A DNA stretch of 64,000 bases, from NCBI RefSeq assembly GCF_000577275.2, contig NZ_HG916855.1, forward strand, positions 1,860,001 to 1,924,000, in the 5' to 3' direction. Position 1 is the first letter of the stretch. Every line of letters starts with the position of its first letter. Of this stretch, positions 18,059 to 26,294 are shown piece after piece. The notes beneath the pieces are model-generated. The model did no database searches and had not been told where the DNA came from. It saw nothing but the letters and a program-made list of their open reading frames with translations. The translations under genes and the position numbers were made by a program. This DNA is from Rhizobium favelukesii (GTDB lineage Bacteria; Pseudomonadota; Alphaproteobacteria; Rhizobiales; Rhizobiaceae).

Positions 18059-18472
18059 TCAGGACCGCTTCAACGCGCGGCGGCGTTCGGCGATCTCGAC
18101 AATGATCCCGTCGGGGTCGCGAAGGAATGCGACCCTGTCAAGCATTTCCGAGTTGACCGCAGGGCGTGGCCTCTCCCTGATCTCGACGCCTGCCGCTTTC
18201 AACGTCGCAAAGCTTTCGTCGACGCTTTCGACAAGGAAGGTAACATGCAGGACGCCTGATGTGGCCGGCGGCAGGTCAGGGGCACGCGCCGCGCCTGCGG
18301 GCGGGGCGAAGATCTCCAGCATGCCGCCGCCGGCATCGAGGAAAGCCACTTCCGTGCCATTGGCCATGGTCTTGCGCAGATGAAGGCGCAGGCCGAGAAG
18401 GTCGCAATAGAAGGCAAGCGACCGCTCCATGTCGCCGGTCACCATGCCGACATGCTCGAAGCCTTTCACCAT
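18059..18472 (-). CDS. VOC (glyoxalase-fold) family protein
   Basis: The 137-residue protein is a single vicinal-oxygen-chelate module. It opens with FEHVGMVTGDMERSLAFYCDLLGLRL and closes with VAFLRDPDGIIVEIAE, the metal-binding His and Glu positions of the fold. The start is the ATG at 18472 with GAGGCG upstream; a longer frame overlapping the preceding gene is spurious. It is the last gene of a three-gene operon with two Gfo/Idh/MocA dehydrogenases, 7 bp after the second. An isomerase, epimerase or dioxygenase role on a sugar-derived intermediate is plausible but not shown. Confidence 0.85.
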   Translation of the reverse strand: MVKGFEHVGMVTGDMERSLAFYCDLLGLRLHLRKTMANGTEVAFLDAGGGMLEIFAPPAGAARAPDLPPATSGVLHVTFLVESVDESFATLKAAGVEIRERPRPAVNSEMLDRVAFLRDPDGIIVEIAERRRALKRS

Positions 18473-18479
18473 TTTCGCC

Positions 18480-19577
18480 TCAGGCCCCAGCGGCCTGGCG
18501 TCGCTCTTCTTCCGGCAGCCAGGAATGGTAGAGCGGATGATCCGAGAGGATCGGCAGTTTCGTCGGCACGCCGGTGCGCTGCGAATGATAGGCGGCAGTG
18601 ACAAGCTCAAGCGAGTTGCGGGCATCTTCCAACGTCACCGGCGGCTGGCCGCCGGTCGTCAGCGCATGGTGGAAGAGTTCGAACTGTCTGGTATAGCCGT
18701 CTTCCTTGACGACATAGCCGGCAAGTGCGTCATCCACGCGCTTCTGATGTGCCTCCGTGCCGGCAATGAAGGTCCAAGGGTCGCGACCCATCGTGTAGGG
18801 CTCGACAATACTCTCGACGACGAGATCGGAGAAGCAGAACCGCAGACGAGAGATCTCCTTGCGGGAGCCGAGCGTCATCGACAGCGTCGCCAGCGAACCG
18901 TTCTTCATCTTCACCGACAATGCCGCCGTATCCTCGACCTGGATCGGATTTACCAGCGTCGCCCCGTAGGAGAAGATCTCGGCACATGCGCCATGCACAT
19001 AGTTCAGCATGTCGTGCGCGTGGATTGCGTGGCCAAGCAGGCCGCCACCGAACTCGGTCGCCCATTTTCCCCGCCACGGGACGGCATAATAATCCGCGCC
19101 GCGCCACCAGTGGGTCTCGATCGTGGTCAGGAACGGAGTGCCGGTTAGGCCGAGATCGATCAGCATCTTCAGTTTCTGGAGTCCGGAACCATAGCGATAC
19201 TGGAAGATCGGCATGAGCCTGGGGCCCTCGGCGCGCGCGACGATACGGGCCATCTCGTCCACTTCGGCGATCGAACCGAACAGCGGCTTTTCGCAGATGA
19301 CGTGCTTTCCGGCCTCGATCGCCTTGCGGCACAGTGCGAAGTGCGAACCTGGCGGCGTGCAGATGTCGATGATGTCGAGATCGGAGCGAGCAATCATCGT
19401 CTCGGCATCCTGCGTGTATTCTGGAACACCGAACTCTTCGCAAAGCGCAGCGCCGCGGTCCTCGTCCAAAGAGCAGACAACAGCAACGTCAAACATTTCC
19501 TTGTTCCAGGAAAAGCCAGACAGGTGGCGCGAGGCGATTCCCGCTCCGATGACGCCGACGCGAAACTTCTTGGACAT
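18480..19577 (-). CDS. Gfo/Idh/MocA family oxidoreductase
   Basis: The 365-residue NAD(P)-dependent dehydrogenase begins MSKKFRVGVIGAGIASRHLSG, the Rossmann nucleotide-binding motif. It has the family EKP motif in VICEKPLFGSIAE (about residues 92-104), whose lysine is catalytic. The C-terminal alpha/beta substrate domain includes GGGLLGHAIHAHDMLNY with the active-site His/Asp residues. Substrates in this family are usually sugars, inositols or their oxo forms. It is co-transcribed with the preceding homologue (10 bp gap) and the VOC gene. Confidence 0.9.
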   Translation of the reverse strand: MSKKFRVGVIGAGIASRHLSGFSWNKEMFDVAVVCSLDEDRGAALCEEFGVPEYTQDAETMIARSDLDIIDICTPPGSHFALCRKAIEAGKHVICEKPLFGSIAEVDEMARIVARAEGPRLMPIFQYRYGSGLQKLKMLIDLGLTGTPFLTTIETHWWRGADYYAVPWRGKWATEFGGGLLGHAIHAHDMLNYVHGACAEIFSYGATLVNPIQVEDTAALSVKMKNGSLATLSMTLGSRKEISRLRFCFSDLVVESIVEPYTMGRDPWTFIAGTEAHQKRVDDALAGYVVKEDGYTRQFELFHHALTTGGQPPVTLEDARNSLELVTAAYHSQRTGVPTKLPILSDHPLYHSWLPEEERRQAAGA

Positions 19578-19587
19578 GGTGGCTTCC

Positions 19588-20598
19588 TCAGCGATGACCC
19601 AGGCGCGCGGCCCTTGATTGTGCTGCGAGCGAAAGGCGGCAGACCTCGTAGACATGAGCCTGGGTCATCGCCGTCTGGCTGCGCTCGCGCACGTCGGCAG
19701 CAAAGGCATCGAAATAGTCGAGCCTCTCGCCGCTGCAATCGATGTGCGTCATCTCCTTGCCGTTGACGAGGAACAGGTGGTCCTTGCCGGGGCGTCCGGC
19801 GATGTCGATATACTTGCGCAATTCGATATAGCCGTCGGTACCGAGAATAGTCAGGCGGCCATCGCCCCAGGTCGGCAGCGCTTCCGGCGTGAACCAGTCG
19901 ACGCGCACGTAGCCCGAGGCCTTGTCCGAACGCAGCAGGACTTCGCCGAAGTCCTGGAAGGCGGGCCTGTCGGGCATCCCGAAATTGCCGACCGAGCTTG
20001 CCACGACCTCGCCGCTCGTCGAACCCGTATAGAAGAGAAACTGGTCAACCTGGTGCGAAGCGATGTCGACAATGATGCCGCCGAATTTTTCCGGATCGAA
20101 GAACCAGTCCGGCCGCGTCGGCAGTTGCAGCCTGTGGGGTCCGATGCCGAGCGTCTGGATGACCGTGCCGATCGCCCCGGCGTTGACGAGCTTGCCAGCC
20201 TTGACGGCTGACCGCACGCAATGACGCTCGGAAAAGCAGATCGAAAAGATGCGGCCGGTCTCGGTGACAGTCCGCTTCACCTCTTCGAGCTGAGCAAACG
20301 TCGTCACACCGGGCTTGTCGGTCATCACGTCCTTGCCGGCCTTCATGGCGCGAATGGCCAGGCCTGCGCGGTCACGAGGGATCGCAGCAATGCAGATGAC
20401 GTCGATCGACGGATCGGCGAAAATCGTCTCGCGGTCGATCTGTGGCGCACCCGGATAGGTTCTCTGGAAAGCTTCCAACAGCGCCGGCACGGATGTCTGC
20501 GGGCAATAGCCGACGAATTCTGCACCGGCCGCGAGCAGGCCCTTCACGTGATCGAACGTGTGTCCATGATCGATCCCGACGACCGCAAATCTCAACAT
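19588..20598 (-). CDS. Gfo/Idh/MocA family oxidoreductase
   Basis: The 336-residue protein starts at ATG 20598 with a GGAGGC ribosome site (MLRFAVVGIDHGHTF). The Rossmann glycine motif is reduced to VGIDHGH, lacking the usual GxGxxG. The EKP position reads TDKPGVT, keeping the key lysine. The middle domain has GGIIVDIASHQVDQFLFYTG. It is the first gene of the three-gene operon, and the two dehydrogenases may act in sequence on one substrate. The unusual N-terminal loop may change cofactor preference. Confidence 0.87.
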   Translation of the reverse strand: MLRFAVVGIDHGHTFDHVKGLLAAGAEFVGYCPQTSVPALLEAFQRTYPGAPQIDRETIFADPSIDVICIAAIPRDRAGLAIRAMKAGKDVMTDKPGVTTFAQLEEVKRTVTETGRIFSICFSERHCVRSAVKAGKLVNAGAIGTVIQTLGIGPHRLQLPTRPDWFFDPEKFGGIIVDIASHQVDQFLFYTGSTSGEVVASSVGNFGMPDRPAFQDFGEVLLRSDKASGYVRVDWFTPEALPTWGDGRLTILGTDGYIELRKYIDIAGRPGKDHLFLVNGKEMTHIDCSGERLDYFDAFAADVRERSQTAMTQAHVYEVCRLSLAAQSRAARLGHR

Positions 20599-21008
20599 AA
20601 CAGCAATGCCTCCTCGGAAGTTCCTCGCGCCCGCGTTTGAGTCTTTGGGCGATCTCCTGATGTCGAACAGACAGCGAAACCTGGAGGCTGTCAAGCTTGG
20701 ATGGATGGCTGTATACCCGGTTATTCCTCTTAAGATAATGATATTGCTTAGTAAACACTTGTATCTAAATAGTTATTTAATGGGTCGGCCGGTTTTTTGA
20801 GGCACCCCGCTTGCATAGTCGTGACCTGACCCTTTCAAGACCTTCCGGAGCCGAATTCTCTTCTGGGAAGCCGACATGGGCCGGAACCAGCAGTCGTGAC
20901 CCTAAGCGGAAGATCATCGACACGGGTAACCGGCTCTACTAACTTGATGAACCACCGGTTGCCGGCTTCATGCGGACGCGGCGTGCTACTCTGCCAACAG
21001 AGGGAATC
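20599..21008. other. Divergent intergenic region, Gfo operon / cupin
   Basis: These 410 bp hold the promoter of the Gfo-Gfo-VOC operon (reverse) and of the cupin gene (forward). The segment 20715-20785 is clearly AT-rich, suiting a promoter. No convincing gene or strong operator repeat is visible. Confidence 0.5.
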
Positions 21009-21398
21009 ATGCAGATTATCGATCATAACCTTCAGCCGACAGAGGAGTGGCGTCCCGGCGTGTTGACCAGAATGCGCGTTTCTGCGGTCACCGAGGCAGC
21101 CACGCTCTGCATATTCGAACAGTGGGTCGCACCAGGAAGTGGCACACGTACTCACACCCATCCCGTCGAGGAAGTCTTGACCGTTCTGGAAGGCCAAGCC
21201 GAGCTGTGGTTGGATGATGAACGAGAAACAGTATCGACGGGACAATCAGTCATCGTGCCGGCCGGCAGCTGGCATGGCTTTCGTAATACCGGAAGCGCGA
21301 CATTGCACATGCAGGCCATACTGGCCGCGCCAACCTTCGAGGCCTCTTTCGAGGGGCAGCCGGAAGTGACGAGGCATTGGGCTGCCGCAAAAGCGTAA
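21009..21398 (+). CDS. Cupin domain protein
   Basis: The 129-residue protein is a single cupin barrel. The HTHPVEEVLTVLEG motif (about residues 45-58) supplies the metal-binding histidines and glutamate of cupin motif 1, and VPAGSWHGFRNTG (about 83-95) supplies the histidine of motif 2. The start at 21009 follows AGAGGGAA. The family includes metal-dependent enzymes and small-molecule binding proteins, and no specific function can be assigned. It stands alone. Confidence 0.85.
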   Translation: MQIIDHNLQPTEEWRPGVLTRMRVSAVTEAATLCIFEQWVAPGSGTRTHTHPVEEVLTVLEGQAELWLDDERETVSTGQSVIVPAGSWHGFRNTGSATLHMQAILAAPTFEASFEGQPEVTRHWAAAKA

Positions 21399-21516
21399 CA
21401 CCCGCCGTCTTGACGACCGGAATGGGTCGAACTTGTGTAAAAACGCCGCGCCTGGCTCCAATCTGATCCGTGGATCGTGTACTGTGACGAGACGTCGGGA
21501 TCGGAGATCAGCGGAT

Positions 21517-22506
21517 ATGGGCGAGGAGGGCTTGGCTGAAATCTCAGCCCGATATATTCGCTTCGCCGATACGGAGGCTCACGGTCGGTCGCCGCTATAC
21601 GAGGAGTTGGCTCGTGCGGTCGCTGGGGACCGGGAAACACTCGGCTTCCTGTCGACCCTCCCGGACGTGAAGCGGCAACCGAACCTTCTGCTCGCCGCGG
21701 TGCGTCACCTGTTCGGCACGCCGACAGGATGGAACGAGTTTCGCCAGGTGCTTCAGGCTAATGCCGACGCTATCCGCTCACTAATGCTCGAGCGCTCGAC
21801 GCAAACCAACGAGCCGGGAAGGTGCGCCACATTACTCCCCGTACTGGCGCGCTTGCCGCAGCCGCTGGCCCTCCTGGAGGTCGGGACTTCCGCAGGCCTG
21901 TGCCTCATGCCCGACCTCTACAGCTACGATTACGGGCGCAAGGCGATCCGCGCACCCGCGATGGCCGCGGAGCCGCCTGTCTTCCGATGTTCCGCCAGTG
22001 AGACAACGCCGATGCCTGCGGCCGCACCGCAGGTCGTCTGGCGGGCAGGACTGGACCTGAGCCCGATCGATGCTTCGGACCCCTCGCAAGTCGCATGGCT
22101 TGAGACGCTGGTCTGGCCAGAGCAGACGGCGCGGCTCGCCAATCTGCGGGCGGCCGTAAAAATCGCTGCCACGGTCAAGCCCCGAGTGCTGAAGGGCGAC
22201 CTGCGCGGCAGCGACCTAGTGCGGCTCTGCAGCGAAGCTCCAAAGGATGCTACCCTCGTCGTCTTTCACACAGCCGTCCTCGACTATGTTTCCGACCCCG
22301 CAGACAGAGAGGCTTTCGCTGAGCAGGTGATGCGTCTCTCTCCCTATTGGGTATCGAACGAGTTCCCTCGCGTATTCCCGTGCATCGCCACGTGCGCCGG
22401 AAAAAGCCGGCCGCCAGGCCGCTTTCTCCTATCTGTGAACGGCTCCCCTGTCGCTTGGACCGACCCGCATGGCGCCTCGCTCGAATGGATCGCGGACGAG
22501 GCGTAG
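21517..22506 (+). CDS. DUF2332 family protein
   Basis: The 329-residue protein matches the DUF2332 pattern: an N-terminal SARYIRFADTEAHGRSPLYEELARAVAGD helix region, PKVKRQPNLLLAAVRHL-like text (DVKRQPNLLLAAVRHLFG here), LLEVGTSAGLCLMPD resembling a methyltransferase motif I, and VVFHTAVLDYVS near residue 250. The LEVGTSAGL motif suggests a Rossmann-type, possibly SAM-binding, fold; function is unknown. I chose the ATG at 21517; a frame opening 84 bp upstream has no family similarity. Confidence 0.8.
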   Translation: MGEEGLAEISARYIRFADTEAHGRSPLYEELARAVAGDRETLGFLSTLPDVKRQPNLLLAAVRHLFGTPTGWNEFRQVLQANADAIRSLMLERSTQTNEPGRCATLLPVLARLPQPLALLEVGTSAGLCLMPDLYSYDYGRKAIRAPAMAAEPPVFRCSASETTPMPAAAPQVVWRAGLDLSPIDASDPSQVAWLETLVWPEQTARLANLRAAVKIAATVKPRVLKGDLRGSDLVRLCSEAPKDATLVVFHTAVLDYVSDPADREAFAEQVMRLSPYWVSNEFPRVFPCIATCAGKSRPPGRFLLSVNGSPVAWTDPHGASLEWIADEA

Positions 22507-22765
22507 GCGGCTGGCAATGACAACGTCTCCAAACCGCTCGCCAGAGGTCAGCTATACGTTCCGACTCGAGCCGTTGCGCGAAGGGCAGCTTTGAGGGAGC
22601 GCCATGAAGGTCGCCTTATGGCGCGTCCCGCTGGTTCAGGCACCTGAGCCGCAGAACGGCCGAAATGAGCGTCGCCCGACACCGCCGCAGCCACGAGGTA
22701 GCGGTCGAGCTGGGACGCGTGGCTGCTGGCGATCTGGCGACGGTCTCAGCGCTCATGCCTCAGTT

Positions 22766-22936
22766 GGCATCGCGATCTGGTTTGGCTGCGACGACGCTGA
22801 CGAATTGCACGCTCATCTGTGCGAGCGCGACGTGCGGATAGCTTTCCCACCGAGGGACAATCCGTTCGGACGCTATTTCGCCTTCGTCGATCCATTTGGC
22901 TATACGATAACTGCGCATACCCTCTCAACAAAGTAA
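22766..22936 (+). pseudogene. C-terminal remnant of a VOC/glyoxalase-fold protein
   Basis: The frame reads IAIWFGCDDADELHAHLCE and ends FGRYFAFVDPFGYTITAHT before TAA, the typical second half of a single-domain VOC protein. The sequence upstream in the same frame (from 22604) is arginine- and proline-rich and does not resemble a VOC N-terminus, so the first half has been lost or replaced. Confidence 0.55.
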
Positions 22937-23231
22937 CTGAAACGGCGTCCGTATTGCGCGATATTTCAATTTCGGTCACGGCAAGAAGGCGGTCCAGATG
23001 GACCCGCCACTGTTCCGCGTTCTCGCCAATCAGATACGAGTGATCGGTCTGAGCCGACCGACCACCCCTTGGCGGGAAGCGGACCCTTTGGGTCTAGGTG
23101 CATGACATGCCAACAGGCTGTTAGCGTCGACCGAGGCAATCCTATCGAAGGGTGGGGCCGGACCCCTAGAAAGCGCAGACAGCCAATGACCGCAATTGGA
23201 CCTCGAGAAAGCGCGTCTTAATCAATGTCGG
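22937..23231. other. Non-coding debris
   Basis: These 295 bp hold no credible gene. A reverse-strand stretch (GENAEQWRVHLDRLLAVTE, about 22974-23033) looks protein-like but has no start and soon becomes random. It may be a fragment of a lost gene. Confidence 0.35.
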
Positions 23232-24140
23232 TCACCGCGATGCGGCCAGCATGACGTCCGCACCGTCCATGACATAGGTCGCATAGCGATGGTCGCGGAT
23301 CAGGCTTATCTTTTGCCCCAGCCATTCGAGCAGCATGAAATATGAAGGACCGCCCGACGGTTCGGCTGATACCAGCAATATCTCCCGGCCTTCCAGCCAA
23401 GCCGGTTCGATCCTGACCCGCGGATATTCGGCATAATAGGTGAAAAATCGACCGACGTCGGCGGCACCAGAGATTTCCGGCCGTCGCGCCTGACGAAGCC
23501 GAACATCCTGCGCCAGCATGCGACGCAAAGCGTCCCAGTCTCGGGCGTTGAAGAGCGCTGCAAAGTTCAGGACCTCGGGACTCGGCGGTGGCGGAATCTC
23601 GGACCGTACGTTGGAGATGGCGCGCAATCTCGCCCGACCGCGCGACAGATGGGCCTTGACGGCATCGACACTCAGTTCCAGCAGCGCTGCGATGTCCGCA
23701 AGTGACTCTCCCAACACATCCTTGAGGATCACCGCGCTGCGTTGCGGCACCGGCAATTCTGCAAAGTGGCTCAGGGCGACCCGCACCGCGTCCTGCTGGA
23801 TCAGCGCGTCCTCCGGACCGACGACGCTGATATCGGCCAGATCGAAAGCCATCTCAAGGGGCTCCGATCGGAGCGTACTGCGCTGGCGCAAGGCATCTAT
23901 GGCTCGATTGTGGACAATGCGAAATAGCCAGGGTCGCAGCGGCGTGCCCGGAGGGATCGAGCCAGCCGTCGCAAATACCCTGGCAAACGCGTCCTGAATC
24001 ACATCCTCGCCGTCGATCACCGAACCCACCAGACGGGCAGCATAGCGGTGCAGTTCGGGGCGAAGCGCGTCCGCTTCCCTGGCCAGGGCTACGAGCAGAG
24101 TTTTCCTCTCTTCGTCTTCGAGAGCAGCGTCTTGTGTCAT
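23232..24140 (-). CDS. ECF RNA polymerase sigma factor with SnoaL-like C-terminal domain
   Basis: The 302-residue protein begins at ATG 24140. Residues about 25-90 form sigma region 2 (EDVIQDAFARVFATAG, then LRPWLFRIVHNRAIDALRQR). Residues about 125-180 form region 4 (LPVPQRSAVILKDVLGESLADIAALL, then AVKAHLSRGRARL). A SnoaL/NTF2-like domain follows (FAALFNARDWDALRRML), as in ECF41-type factors, where it regulates activity in place of an anti-sigma factor. The DGGGR motif usual in ECF41 is absent here, so it belongs to a related group. It overlaps the SDR gene by 4 bp. A longer frame upstream is antisense-type noise. Confidence 0.88.
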   Translation of the reverse strand: MTQDAALEDEERKTLLVALAREADALRPELHRYAARLVGSVIDGEDVIQDAFARVFATAGSIPPGTPLRPWLFRIVHNRAIDALRQRSTLRSEPLEMAFDLADISVVGPEDALIQQDAVRVALSHFAELPVPQRSAVILKDVLGESLADIAALLELSVDAVKAHLSRGRARLRAISNVRSEIPPPPSPEVLNFAALFNARDWDALRRMLAQDVRLRQARRPEISGAADVGRFFTYYAEYPRVRIEPAWLEGREILLVSAEPSGGPSYFMLLEWLGQKISLIRDHRYATYVMDGADVMLAASR

Positions 24141-24880
24141 TCGATGACCGTCACACCCGTATCCCCACGCACCGCGTAGACCACGGCCTCGGCGAGGCCC
24201 GTCCTGCCGATCAGGTCGGCGACCATATCGCCAAAAGCCCGCGGCGTCATGTCTGGCCAGGTGGCGGCCTGTTCGGCGAATGTCCGACCCGCCGCCGCGG
24301 CATAGGCCGCGATGCCGGTATCGCCCACACCGGTACCGGCGAACATCTGCCGTGGAACGATGACCCGGAAGCGCAGACCCAGGCCGAGTTCCGCCGACAG
24401 GCCCTCGGCATATTTTGCAATGAACCACTGCGCGCGCTTGGCTCCCGCATAACCGCCCGATAGCGGCGACCCTTGCACGGCGGCTCCGCTGGAGACCAGG
24501 ACGACAAGCCCGCCCGGCGTCATCGGCAACGTCAGAGCAGCCTGTATCCAGTGCAGCGCGGCCTTGACGTCCACATTCCAGTTGGTCGTGAATGCCTCCC
24601 AGCCAATCCGGTCGATCCGTTCCATGGGCGGTTCCACACCAGCATTCATGATGACGAGATCTGGTCGCGTCTGCTCCATGATCCGCCATGCCGCGTCGAC
24701 ATCGGTTGCATCAGCCGATATGGCGGTGACGGTCGATTGCTCGCCTGGCCCCTGCACGGCAGCCGCGTTTCGGGCTACCACGGTGACTTCGGCCGCGCGA
24801 ACCACAAATGCTTCGGCGAGCCCCCTCCCCAAGCCGCGGCTCCCGCCGACAACCACGATTCGCTTTCCTTCCAGATCCAT
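24137..24880 (-). CDS. SDR family NAD(P)-dependent oxidoreductase
   Basis: The 247-residue short-chain dehydrogenase has the cofactor motif VVGGSRGLGRGLAEAF (residues 11-26), the NAG motif (about 79-81), a catalytic serine in LVVLVSSGAA and the YxxxK pair in GGYAGAKRAQW. It is transcribed ahead of the sigma-factor gene with a 4-bp overlap. ECF41-like sigma factors are typically paired with a single oxidoreductase or CMD-type gene that they control, so this SDR is probably both target and partner of the sigma factor. Confidence 0.9.
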   Translation of the reverse strand: MDLEGKRIVVVGGSRGLGRGLAEAFVVRAAEVTVVARNAAAVQGPGEQSTVTAISADATDVDAAWRIMEQTRPDLVIMNAGVEPPMERIDRIGWEAFTTNWNVDVKAALHWIQAALTLPMTPGGLVVLVSSGAAVQGSPLSGGYAGAKRAQWFIAKYAEGLSAELGLGLRFRVIVPRQMFAGTGVGDTGIAAYAAAAGRTFAEQAATWPDMTPRAFGDMVADLIGRTGLAEAVVYAVRGDTGVTVIE

Positions 24881-25434
24881 CTCTCAGTCCTCATTTTGGT
24901 CGGATTCGACCGCTCGACGACGGTCGCAACAACGACGTTCCAACGAGGTGAAAAGAGTCATCGCCAACAGCGATTTGCGGAGGCCAGCGTCTAAAAGTCT
25001 GACTCGGCCGAAATTCGACGGTGATCGATTTCGGACTAGAACGGATCAACACAGACCAGCGAGTACGGCTTGATCCTGCGATGCCCACTTCGTGGACAGA
25101 CACAACGGAGGTCTTATCTTGGTGGCTTTGGTGATGTTCCCAGGACGGCAGCAAACGGCAACTTCGCGCCGCGAAGCCGCCGTCGCTCTCCCCTACGCTG
25201 GTGGCAATTGCTACCGGATAGCGGAAATGTGTTCGCAACAAGTCTCAACTAGAAATCATGCCCGAACCACGGTTGGCGGAATCTTCGACCACGCCGGAAT
25301 CACCTGCTGGATCCCACATCGACACCATCAACGCGATCGACGACGGCCTTCACAGGCGAGCGCGAACCGGCGTTCAACAGTTTGGCACGAGGAATGCATG
25401 GTATTCTTCACAGGTTCCTTTGTTTGGAGGGAAA
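24881..25434. other. Intergenic region between SDR gene and small ORF
   Basis: These 554 bp hold only short overlapping frames in all six registers, none with recognisable motifs or a ribosome site. The region should contain the promoter of the SDR-sigma pair, which may be sigma-factor dependent, and that of the small gene at 25435. I cannot identify either sequence. Confidence 0.4.
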
Positions 25435-25746
25435 ATGATGGCCTTGGATATCGATATCGTCAGCGCCACCGGACAGCTCGAAGCAGCCATTCTCGATGTT
25501 ACCACGACAGATTCGGACATCCTCGTCCACTCCAAGTCGATGAAAGCAAAGGCAAAATTGCTTCCGCAGGTTCTGGTAAAGCACTATCCGGAGCTTTCCT
25601 TGATCGAACGCGAGCTGCGCGGCGTGTTCGAAGCCTGCTCGGACGCCGTTGATCGCAAATCGGTCAATCCGGTGGTCGTAAAAGCGGCAATCTCCATCGC
25701 GGAGGAATATCGACAGGTTATCGAAGGCCTGAAGCGCCGCAATTAG
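25435..25746 (+). CDS. Hypothetical helical protein
   Basis: The 103-residue protein is likely expressed: the tandem ATG ATG (25435/25438) is preceded by GGAGGG. It is mostly helical and charged (SKSMKAKAKLLPQVL, then ELSLIERELRGVFEAC), without signal peptide or membrane segment. I recognise no domain. A longer frame from 25258 has no ribosome site. Confidence 0.6.
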   Translation: MMALDIDIVSATGQLEAAILDVTTTDSDILVHSKSMKAKAKLLPQVLVKHYPELSLIERELRGVFEACSDAVDRKSVNPVVVKAAISIAEEYRQVIEGLKRRN

Positions 25747-25783
25747 CCGCGCGAACAACAGCCGGCCCATTTCCGTTCGGCTG

Positions 25784-26122
25784 TCACAAGCGCGTCCAGA
25801 TCAGCGAGACACAGATCACCTTCATCGTGCAGCCGCGCATGTGCACCGTGTCACCCGTGAGTGTCAGCACACCCCTAAAGGTCTTCCTGCTCTCCGGCTC
25901 GATGATGGTTCCCGTGAAGTTGCCGTTGCTTCCCTGAAAAGAGCCGATGCGCTTGCCCGCATTATTGCCCGTTTTCATGGTAATGCAGTAACCTTGTGCG
26001 CATTCGTCGATTGCCGCGGTAGTGCCGACTTGTGTCTTCCAGGTGCCGACGACAGGCTCTTGAGCCCAAACGCTGAAGGCCACGAGCGTCATCGACGCCG
26101 TGATCAATGCCAACCGTTGCAT
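25784..26122 (-). CDS. DUF2147 family exported protein
   Basis: The 112-residue protein has a signal peptide (residues 1-20, ending VWAQ) and the compact DUF2147 domain: GTWKTQVGTTAAIDECAQG, GKRIGSFQGSNGNFTGTIIEP and VHMRGCTMKVICVSLIWTR. It is a secreted lipocalin-like small domain with conserved cysteines that probably form a disulfide. Function is unknown. It is monocistronic. Confidence 0.88.
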   Translation of the reverse strand: MQRLALITASMTLVAFSVWAQEPVVGTWKTQVGTTAAIDECAQGYCITMKTGNNAGKRIGSFQGSNGNFTGTIIEPESRKTFRGVLTLTGDTVHMRGCTMKVICVSLIWTRL

Positions 26123-26294
26123 GGTTTGCTCCCTCTTGGCGATAAGGGTAAGGCCGCTGGTCCGACCTAAAGCGTTTCACTATACGCCTCGAAAGCGCCA
26201 CGCTCCAGCTTTCCTTGCTCTTTTCTGCCGCGCCGGTGAAGGCGCCCGCCCGGGACTGGCTCGTCGCAAGCCCCGGGCCCAGGTTGCTATCGCC

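Noticed and set aside
20606..20800. 64-residue plus-strand frame with a hydrophobic middle
   Set aside because: It lies in the AT-rich divergent promoter region, opens on the reverse of a ribosome site and has no known features.
23232..24689. 485-residue version of the sigma factor
   Set aside because: The extra 183 residues run through the SDR gene in another register and are not protein-like; the ATG at 24140 starts sigma region 2 correctly.
25092..25652. 186-residue plus-strand frame before and over the 103-residue gene
   Set aside because: It is out of register with the gene that has the GGAGGG ribosome site, and shows no domain.
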